From the NCBI GenBank assembly GCA_009869945.1, contig WIXG01000671.1, forward strand, positions 1 through 27,593: a stretch of DNA of 27,593 nt, given 5' to 3'. Shown one piece after another: positions 20,937 through 27,593 of this stretch. A program made the translations under genes and the position numbers. Numbering within the stretch: position 1 is the first letter of the stretch; each line of letters begins with the position of its first letter. The notes beneath the pieces are model-generated. The model did not search any database, had not been told where the DNA came from, and saw nothing but the letters and a program-made list of their open reading frames with translations. This DNA comes from Mesaphorura yosii. Its lineage: Eukaryota; Arthropoda; Collembola; Poduromorpha; Tullbergiidae.

Positions 20937-21396
20937 TCCGGCAAGGGGTCCCCTAGACCGAAGTCTCTTCCTCGACAGTCGCGGCTCGATTTGGCAACAC
21001 TCGGGAGCTGCTTCTTTGGAATAATTCGTGTCTGCTTGGACTCCCGCTCCTCTGAACTGGCACGCGTGCTTCCCGAGTGCGTAAAAATCTGTAGTGTGAG
21101 TGAATGAATGCTAAATTAAAATAAGCGGAGGAGGCAGACTGAGGTTCGCAATCGGCTGGACTCTGCGTTATCATCGGACCGAGTGATCGTGTGGTCTCTG
21201 CTGGCATGCGGACAGATAAAAGATAAGCTCCAAATGCAAACGAAGTGCGGAACGAATCCAGATTAGACTTTCTGGCATTTTGTAGGCTAGGTGGTCATCA
21301 TCATCATTTTGCAGTGGCCGTCGAAGTCGACGGCGGTACTACCCATCCAACATTTCTAGCACCAAAACGATAGCGAAAAGCTGACACCGAATTAGT
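20937..21396. other. Adenylyl cyclase 5' flank with an inverted repeat
   Basis: The region contains the likely 5' UTR and promoter of the cyclase. An 18-base inverted repeat, GCCGTCGA-AG-TCGACGGC, lies at 21317-21334, just after a TCATCATCATCATT run. No gene was recognised. Confidence 0.4.
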
Positions 21397-21620
21397 TCAG
21401 AAATGGTCATTTTTAATGTAACGATACGGTAACACGTTTGACCATCGATACGGTAACGAAATTTTAATAGCATTGATTTTCCCATACACATTCGGCATTA
21501 CTTCCTGTAGCGATTCCATACAGATACAGATACCGAATACGTACTGATACCTCGTCAACGGGATCGGAATTGAAATCGCATTGAATTGGTAACGAAAAAT
21601 CAATAATTAAGCAATAATGG
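21397..21620. repeat. Cluster of GATACGGTAAC-type subrepeats beside the transposase gene
   Basis: CGATACGGTAAC occurs exactly at 21422-21433 and 21446-21457. GGTAACGAAA is repeated at the second copy and near 21586. Several degenerate GATAC units lie at 21515-21555. Such subterminal repeats often mark the end of a DNA transposon, here the 3' side of the transposase frame. No terminal inverted repeat could be assigned. Confidence 0.4.
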
Positions 21621-21623
21621 TAA

Positions 21624-21629
21624 TTTATT
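21624..21629 (-). promoter_or_regulatory. Polyadenylation signal of the transposase-like gene
   Basis: This is a reverse-strand AATAAA, about 98 bases past the stop at 21727. Confidence 0.4.
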
Positions 21630-21726
21630 CAAAATGGAGCAGCTTATTTCATTATCATAACAATTATTACAATTATTTGAACAATTTATACACAAGATAA
21701 TAGACTGAAGTGGAGTAATACTTACA

Positions 21727-23026
21727 CTAAGAGTTGCAAAGTGGGATACAAAAGAACTTAGACTTTTTACAAAGGATAAGACACCGTTTACACACATATG
21801 CCTCATCAAACTCCTCTTCCTTGCCAAGATCCGATACAAACAAAATAGACAATTGCGCGGAATTGATGGGATAGCACTTAACAGATTTCGTATTTCGGAA
21901 ATACCGTACTTTAAACTCGCCATTGGTTCTTGTCAGCAATCCGACATGACCTGAATTAAAGAGCAAACAAGCACCGTCTTTGAAAATATGCGGCTTTTTA
22001 TTTTGTTTGTAATTAATGAAAGTCTTATTGGTGTTGATTTCCGACAGACGTTTCACAATTTGACTTAGATGAAGCGAATTCGAACGAAGCGTACGCTTAA
22101 TTACTTGCATGAAATTCTCAAATTCGAAGGCACTGAATCTATCAAGGGGCCCGTGCCTCTTAACTTCGTCTGCTAAATGAAGCAAACTGTGCATATTATA
22201 AATTAATAATTCTTTGTAATACAATTTCGGGATTTCAGAAACGAATTGATGCAGCAGGTTTCCAGCATAAGTTACCCATTCTGGCACTTCTGCTGCCGGT
22301 GACACTAAGATGTACATGGCGGTGTGAAATAGTAAAAAGTGACTATATTTTTCTCTGCTAAGCACACCTTTCAGACAAATTGGTCCTAGATACAGCATGA
22401 AAGTTCGATATTCTGTAGCTTTCCAATGCGGCAATTCATTCAGCCCTCTCGGCTTGCGTGCAAATATTCCGCAGATTGCTGATCGATAGCTTCTTAATCT
22501 ATCTGACACAAGGCTTATTTGCTTACGTGAAAGCCTAGCTTTAAGGGGTCCCTTTGTCCAAACCACTAACAATTTCTTCATAGTTCCTAGACAACATAAA
22601 TGCATATATTCCAAAGGAATCTGACTAATCATTCCAATATTTAATTTTTCAAGTGGTGATATTACGCTACTATGGTGACGAGAATGAACCTTGTTTATGA
22701 AAGATGTGTCAGTGTATAAGTCCCTACCACATTTCAAAGGATAAATTACCCGATTGTTATACCAGGTTCCTCGTCGGGAGCAACGCTCGCAACCATAATA
22801 CGCATTATGGGTATTTACACATTTAATGAAGCTGCGGGCAGGCGCATCTGCAATGATGTACTTTACGTTAATTTTGTATCTAATCGATTTGAACATGTAA
22901 CCTTCCAAAGACAAGCAATGCAGTTCTTCTACAAACGGGTCAAGAAAACTTTCCAGACATTGCGGCTTTTCAGGTCCATAGTACATGCTAACCACGAAAA
23001 TATGCGACACGTTTCCAAATTCTACC
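21727..23026 (-). pseudogene. Transposase-derived protein, 5' part cut off by an LTR element
   Basis: A frame of about 433 codons runs from the LTR edge to a stop at 21727. It matches the animal proteins usually labelled 'transposase domain-containing' (CACTA/EnSpm-like Tnp group). Recognised features: a FVEEL segment, IIADAPAR, a CERCSRRGTW cysteine pair, PLEYMHLCCLGTMKKLL, a KGPLKARL segment, LPHWKATEYRTFMLYLGP, NMHSLLHLADEV and FSAFEFENFMQVIKR. The reading frame continues unbroken to 23026, the last base before the LTR, so the LTR element landed inside the coding region. The missing N-terminal part should lie past the right end of the window. It is AT-rich, unlike its neighbours, as expected for a mobile element. 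Whether it was an active transposase or a domesticated copy before the insertion cannot be told. Confidence 0.75.
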
Positions 23027-23252
23027 TGTTGTATTTTAGATGCTTAATAATTGTTGTGCAACAATTAGAAGTTATTTACAGCGATCTTTATTCTCGCTCT
23101 CAATACAGATGAATGATGAAGCAGGAGCAGAGAGCAGGCTTTAAGCTTATGCTTTTTACATAAAACGCCCACACGGGCCATCCTGCTCACTGCTACTGCA
23201 CGTGGACTTAAAGTCTTTCAAAACCCTGCAGTTTCACGCACAAATACACTAC
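23027..23252 (-). repeat. 3' LTR (226 bases)
   Basis: Read on the minus strand it starts TGTAGTG and ends ACAACA, directly after the purine tract. The first 110 plus-strand bases (23027-23136) are identical to 27484-27593. It holds a reverse AATAAA at 23087-23092 and a palindrome, TAATTGTTG-TG-CAACAATTA, at 23048-23067. Confidence 0.93.
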
Positions 23253-23266
23253 ACTTCCTCCTTCCT
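23253..23266 (-). other. Polypurine tract
   Basis: The minus strand reads AAGGAAGGAGGAAG directly against the TG that opens the 3' LTR. This is the expected plus-strand DNA primer. Confidence 0.8.
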
Positions 23267-24072
23267 TATTGTTGACGTCCGCGGCTGCGGGTATTGAAGG
23301 CAGGACCATGTTGTGGAACGACTGGAGAATTTGGAGCGAAGTCCGTATCGGCTGAGTCGTACGCTGGTGATAAAGACGATGATGATGATGAGGATGATCG
23401 AGATCCTGGTGAAGGAGTAGAAGGTGCGGGTGAAGCTGTCGATGCTTTCGGCGGTGTTGGTGGCGGATTCCGCGGTGGGGTTCGGCACTGAGGCTCCGGA
23501 ATTGGTAGGTCACCCAACTGCACGATTTCCTGCTGTTGTTGTGCCGGTTTGGACTGAAGCGCAGGCAGAGCTGCGTTCAGGATGTGGTCTGCGTGCCGCT
23601 TCATGACACGATCTCCTACTTGGACCTTGTAACTTACCGGTCCGATTACTTCCACAATTTTCCCTCTGCTCCACTTCGGCGCTGACTTGGCGAAAGTCTG
23701 CACCCATACTACTTGTCCGACGCTGAATTGGCGAGCTTTGACTCGCTTGTCGTAATTCTGCTGCTGCTGGAGCTGAGAATCTGCGACTTTGGCTTGGAGG
23801 TCGGGACGAACGAGGTCGAACTTCGTCTTCAGTTTACGGTGCTGGAGGAGTTCGGCTGGAGCTGACCCGGTTGTGGCGTGACGGCTGATGCGGTACTGGA
23901 GCAGAAAGTTTTGCAGTTTCTGGTCCAGGTTTCCTCTTCCCGATGATGACATAGACCGCTTGAAGGTTTGAATGAATCTTTCGGCCTCGCCATTCGAACG
24001 TGGATGGTAGGCGGAGCTCGTGCTGTGGCGGATCCCGTTTGCCTTGCAGAAGGACTGGAATTCCTCGGACAC
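23266..24072 (-). pseudogene. Integrase C-terminal part of the retroelement, in a shifted frame
   Basis: This frame carries the end of the integrase core, including the glutamate of the DDE triad (HPRSNGEAERF), the GPY-type segment (RGKIVEVIGPVSYKV), and a proline/serine-rich tail ending near the polypurine tract. It is one base out of step with the main gag-pol frame. The break falls between about 24070 and 24100, between the second Asp and the Glu of the catalytic triad. Confidence 0.85.
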
Positions 24073-27000
24073 GAGCGGAATTGCGTGCCGTTGTCACTCA
24101 CAATTTGGTCGGGCAATCCAAATCGGCCAAATGTCTCGCGGATCCGCCTGATGCAGCTGACGGAAGTCGAGTTCTGGTGGAGCTGGAAAACTTCGGGCCA
24201 CTTCGAATAGGCGTCGACAACGATGAGCCACATCGAATTGTGGAAGGGGCCAGCCAGGTCTACATGAAGACGCTGCCAAACACGTTCAGGGTATTTCCAC
24301 GGGTGAAGTGGCTGGCTGGCTGGGTTTGGACGCTCGGCTGAGCACTGAGGGCAGGACTTGCAGAGCAGCTCGATTTCTGAGTCGATTTTCGGCCACCAGA
24401 CGAATTCTCTCGCCAATGTCTTCATCCGGACGATTCCGGAGTGGACTTCGTGCAGACTGTCGAGGAACGTACGACGAAGAGCTGCTGGCACGATGACGCG
24501 TGAGCCCCACATCACGACTCCTTGCACGATGGTCAATTCGTCGCGACGAATGAAGAACGGATGCAAGTCGGCAGCTTTGTCCACTTTTGCGGGCCATCCA
24601 CTAGAGACGAGGCGCAGGACTTGTGAGATCAACTGATCTCGACTGGAATGGAGACGAATTTGCTTCGCAGTGACAGGAAAAACGTCCATATGCTCACTGG
24701 CGATGGCATTGACATCGAAGTCGGCATCACGCCGCATGCAATGGACTTCGGCTGAATCCGGAATTGGCAGTCTGGACAAGGCGTCGGCGTTGCCGTGCTG
24801 CAGTGTGTTGCGATAAACGATGTCGTACTGGAACTCGGATAGGAAGAGGCTCCAGCGATGCAGGCGGTTGGCTGTGTAGGACGGAACCTGTTTACTGGCT
24901 CCGAAGATCGCAAGCAGTGGTTTGTGATCCGTGACGAGTGTGAAGCGTCGACCACAAAGGTACTGGAAGAACTTCTTGACGCCGAAGACGATGGAAAGGG
25001 CTTCTCTCTCGATCTGAGAGTACCGGGACTCTGCTGGCGAAAGAATCTTGGACGCGAAAGCAATCGGGTGCTCACTGCCGTCCTGGTATTTGTGGAAGAG
25101 TACTACGCCGAGTCCTTTGGCTGAGGCATCACAGCTGATCCCGATCGGCAGGTTCTGGTCAAAGTGAACAAGAACAGGATCGGATGACATCACTCGCTTG
25201 ATCTCACGAAATGCAGACTCGCACGCTGATGTCCATTTGAATGGAACTTCCTTTCTCGTGAGTCGGTAAAGCGGCTCACATTTGTCAGAGATGAATGGCA
25301 CGAACTTTCCATAAAAGTTGACCAATCCGAGGCACGACTTCACGTCAGAGATGTCGCGGGGTCGCTGCATGGCGAGAATTGCATCGACTTTCTTCGGAGA
25401 CGTTCGAATTCCGGATTTGGAGATTACGAAGCCAAGATACTCGATGCTGGGCTGCAGGAATTGGCACTTGGACTTGGCCAGTCTGTAGTTGGACTCACGC
25501 ATGCGCTGTAGGACGGCTCTCAAGTTCTGGAGATGCTCGACGTCGTCTCTTCCACTGCAAATTGAGTCGTCCATGAAAGACCGAGCCATTTGAATTCCAT
25601 TCAGCATCTTGTCCATGAATTCCTGGAAGATTGCTGGGCTGGACGCGATCCCCTGAGGCAGGACGTTGTATCGGTAGAGCCCACGATGCGTATTAATGAC
25701 CAAGAACTTTTTGCAGGCTTCTTCGACTTCGATTTGATAAAAGCCGTCGGCACCATCCATTTTGCTAAACTTTTCGCCGCCTGCGACTGACGACAGAAGC
25801 TCATCCACACGGGCTAGTGGGTACTGGGTCACGTTGAGCTGGGAATTAATGGTGTGCTTGAAGTCCCCGGTGATTCGGACTCGGCCGTTCGGTTTCGGGA
25901 CGACAACAAGCGGAGAGGCCCAATCTGAGTGCTGCACTCGTTCGATCTTGCCGTCTTTTTCCAACAATTCCAACTCGTGGTCGACTTTTTCACGAAGAGC
26001 GAATGGAATCGGGCGAGCTTTTAAGAACTTCGGCACTGCGTCCTCCTTTAGCACGATCTTGGCCTTGAAATTCTTAATCTTCACGTTCGTGGCTCCGAAA
26101 ACGTCTTCGTACTCACTCAGGATGGCGTCCAAAGTCAGTTGGGGTGATGGACCAACTTTGTTGCATTGCTGCTTGATCTCACACCAGTCCAACTTGATTA
26201 CACGCATCAAATCACGACCAAAAAGTGACACGCCGGAAGAGACGAAGAACACATGATCCAAAACTTGACCCTTGTACACGATGCGGGCCTTCAATTCGCC
26301 TTTGGGACGGAATGTCTGGTTCATATACGTCGTGAAGACTCTATCTGAAGGCTGAAGTGTCGGGCTGCCAAGTTTCCTCCAAAAGCCGTCACTGATGAAG
26401 CTTCGGCCACAGCCTGTGTCGAATTCCATCACGTGCGGCATGTTGTTGATGGTCACGGTCACCGTAATCAGACCCCGCGAAGACGGGACTTGATTCACGA
26501 AGGAGTCGAAGCCGATGTTCTTCACTTGTGAGCGTTGGGGCTGCTTTTGCTGGGGCGAACGGCACATCCTCCTAAAATGTCCGAATTTGCCGCAATTATG
26601 GCATTGCACGTTCTTGTGCGGGCAGTCTTTGGACGAGAAATGCTGGGTTGAGCCACAATTGGGGCATTCCTTCTTCCGTTGATGCGGCTGCGACTGAGGA
26701 GGAGGCCTGCGAGGGCCAGAATCAGCAGCCGGAGGTTGCCTCTGGCGCTGGTTCTTCTTGTAGTTTGTGGCGAGGACAGGCTCCGCGGGCGGCTGACCCT
26801 CCCGAACAACAATAGTGCTGGACTGCGCTGCTTCGGCAGCGGTCGCGATCTGCACTACTTTGTCGAGTTGGACGTCGTCATCTTCAGCGAAGATTTTGCG
26901 CTGAGTAGATTCGGCGGCCAGTCCGAAGATGAACTGGTCACACAGGCGATCCTCCAACGCTGCGCCAAACTTGCAGGTGACGGCAAGCTTCCGTAGATCG

Positions 27001-27344
27001 GCCAGGAAGGCTGCGACGGTCTCACCGGATCGCTGCTTCCGGGTCGCAAACTTGAACCTTTCGGACTTGGCTTTCGGCGGAGGCTTAAAGTGCTTCGTCA
27101 GCACTGCGACGGTCTCGCCGTACGTTTTCTCGTGAGGTTTCTTCGGTGAAACCAGGCTCTCGAGAAGCGTGAACGTCGGAAGTCCGACACAGGAGTGAAG
27201 AATGGCCAGGCATCGCTTCTTGGAGACTGTGTCGGTCTTGTCGAGGTTGTTGGCAATCAAAAACTGATCGAAGAGGTTGATCCAGGACTCGAAATCATCC
27301 GTTGATGGCTCGAACTTACTTGGCGTTCCAATCAGAGTCGACAT
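23829..27344 (-). CDS. Gag-Pol polyprotein of the Ty3/gypsy element
   Basis: ATG at 27342-27344 opens one frame of 1171 codons. Gag is at about 1-220. Two CCHC-type knuckles are at about 227-261 (CPNCGSTQHF and CHNCGKFGHF). The aspartic protease has DTG at 309-311 and the reverse transcriptase FMDD at 590-593 (LPQGIASSPAIF before it). RNase H follows (CDASAKGLG, TDHKPLLAI), then the integrase zinc finger (HSG...CPQC) and the first two catalytic aspartates (HVDLAGP and SDNGTQ). After about 24090 the residues stop matching integrase and the correct sequence continues in the frame at 23266-24072, so the last 85 or so codons here are out of frame. Gag and Pol share one frame, so no programmed shift is needed between them. 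Confidence 0.93.
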   Translation of the reverse strand: MSTLIGTPSKFEPSTDDFESWINLFDQFLIANNLDKTDTVSKKRCLAILHSCVGLPTFTLLESLVSPKKPHEKTYGETVAVLTKHFKPPPKAKSERFKFATRKQRSGETVAAFLADLRKLAVTCKFGAALEDRLCDQFIFGLAAESTQRKIFAEDDDVQLDKVVQIATAAEAAQSSTIVVREGQPPAEPVLATNYKKNQRQRQPPAADSGPRRPPPQSQPHQRKKECPNCGSTQHFSSKDCPHKNVQCHNCGKFGHFRRMCRSPQQKQPQRSQVKNIGFDSFVNQVPSSRGLITVTVTINNMPHVMEFDTGCGRSFISDGFWRKLGSPTLQPSDRVFTTYMNQTFRPKGELKARIVYKGQVLDHVFFVSSGVSLFGRDLMRVIKLDWCEIKQQCNKVGPSPQLTLDAILSEYEDVFGATNVKIKNFKAKIVLKEDAVPKFLKARPIPFALREKVDHELELLEKDGKIERVQHSDWASPLVVVPKPNGRVRITGDFKHTINSQLNVTQYPLARVDELLSSVAGGEKFSKMDGADGFYQIEVEEACKKFLVINTHRGLYRYNVLPQGIASSPAIFQEFMDKMLNGIQMARSFMDDSICSGRDDVEHLQNLRAVLQRMRESNYRLAKSKCQFLQPSIEYLGFVISKSGIRTSPKKVDAILAMQRPRDISDVKSCLGLVNFYGKFVPFISDKCEPLYRLTRKEVPFKWTSACESAFREIKRVMSSDPVLVHFDQNLPIGISCDASAKGLGVVLFHKYQDGSEHPIAFASKILSPAESRYSQIEREALSIVFGVKKFFQYLCGRRFTLVTDHKPLLAIFGASKQVPSYTANRLHRWSLFLSEFQYDIVYRNTLQHGNADALSRLPIPDSAEVHCMRRDADFDVNAIASEHMDVFPVTAKQIRLHSSRDQLISQVLRLVSSGWPAKVDKAADLHPFFIRRDELTIVQGVVMWGSRVIVPAALRRTFLDSLHEVHSGIVRMKTLAREFVWWPKIDSEIELLCKSCPQCSAERPNPASQPLHPWKYPERVWQRLHVDLAGPFHNSMWLIVVDAYSKWPEVFQLHQNSTSVSCIRRIRETFGRFGLPDQIVSDNGTQFRSCPRNSSPSARQTGSATARAPPTIHVRMARPKDSFKPSSGLCHHREEETWTRNCKTFCSSTASAVTPQPGQLQPNSSSTVN

Positions 27345-27463
27345 GACGGCTGAGGGGGTGTGAAAAGGCTCGAGCTCGAAACTGGATACTTAAACACAAG
27401 ATTTGTGGTCACTGAAACTGTCGAAAAGTTCACGGCACTGCGGCGGTGGTGACACAAAGTTCG

Positions 27464-27481
27464 TTTTTATACTCTTCGCCA
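27464..27481 (-). other. Primer-binding-site candidate
   Basis: On the minus strand, TGGCGAAGAGTATAAA begins two bases after the 5' LTR ends in CA. A TGG start complementary to the CCA end of a tRNA, with a short spacer, is the usual Ty3/gypsy arrangement. The tRNA was not identified. Confidence 0.5.
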
Positions 27482-27483
27482 AA

Positions 27484-27593
27484 TGTTGTATTTTAGATGC
27501 TTAATAATTGTTGTGCAACAATTAGAAGTTATTTACAGCGATCTTTATTCTCGCTCTCAATACAGATGAATGATGAAGCAGGAGCAGAGAGCA
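27484..27593 (-). repeat. 5' LTR, partial
   Basis: These 110 bases are identical to 23027-23136. The other 116 or so bases expected from the left copy lie beyond the window. Confidence 0.92.

Larger units (their letters stand above)
23027..27593 (-). mobile_element. Ty3/gypsy LTR retrotransposon, minus orientation, truncated by the window end
   Basis: Both LTRs are visible, the right one only in part. Between them lie a primer-binding-like site, a single gag-pol frame, and a polypurine tract. The domain order (gag, zinc knuckles, protease, reverse transcriptase, RNase H, integrase) is that of Ty3/gypsy elements. With a 226-base LTR, the full element would be about 4.68 kb. It sits inside a transposase-like gene. 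Confidence 0.93.

Noticed and set aside
1..27593. CRISPR array, operon-like cluster or bacterial defence system
   Set aside because: No spaced direct repeats or bacterial gene organisation; all well-supported genes are eukaryotic and spliced or mobile.

Overview
The window is from an animal nuclear genome, most probably an arthropod. It holds spliced metazoan genes (laminin gamma, transmembrane adenylyl cyclase, eIF2B epsilon), a U6 snRNA, short introns of about 59-89 bases with GT..AG ends, a Ty3/gypsy retrotransposon and short TTAGG-like runs. The species cannot be named from sequence alone. The exons of the large genes are very GC-rich at third positions. Spacers and the transposase-like gene are AT-rich. 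The window starts in a run of 17 C and ends inside an LTR, so it may be a whole short contig.

Layout. 1-484: possible tail of an upstream gene. 485-2008 (+): intronless polytopic membrane protein resembling MATE-type transporters. 2130-4230: a tandem pair of diverged minus-strand units that share a start exon and an upstream block. Unit 1 encodes cysteine-rich modules. Unit 2 ends in a proline-rich tail with PPxY motifs. 4230-6078: nothing recognisable. 6079-6305 (+): an orphan first exon of a Cys-loop ligand-gated channel. 6651-12204 (-): a complete laminin gamma gene (LanB2/LAMC type) of 11 coding exons and 1611 residues. 12947-13053 (-): U6 snRNA. 13707-16122 (+): EIF2B5 of 5 coding exons and 706 residues, possibly with a readthrough extension. 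16441-20936 (-): a 15-exon adenylyl cyclase of 1184 residues. 21727-23026 (-): a transposase-derived gene interrupted by a Ty3/gypsy LTR element (23027 to beyond the window end, minus orientation).

How the genes relate. LanB2 and EIF2B5 are head to head with the U6 gene between them. EIF2B5 and the cyclase are convergent. The MATE-like gene and cysteine-rich unit 1 are convergent, each with its own AATAAA. The genes serve unrelated tasks (basement membrane, translation initiation, cAMP signalling, splicing), so no operon-like system is present. The least ordinary content lies in 2.1-6.3 kb (duplicated secreted-type units and an orphan receptor exon), the 3' end of EIF2B5, and the nested transposon at the right end.

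Exon boundaries were worked out by hand from reading frame, GT/AG sites and family alignment from memory. They are reliable for the three large genes and tentative elsewhere.
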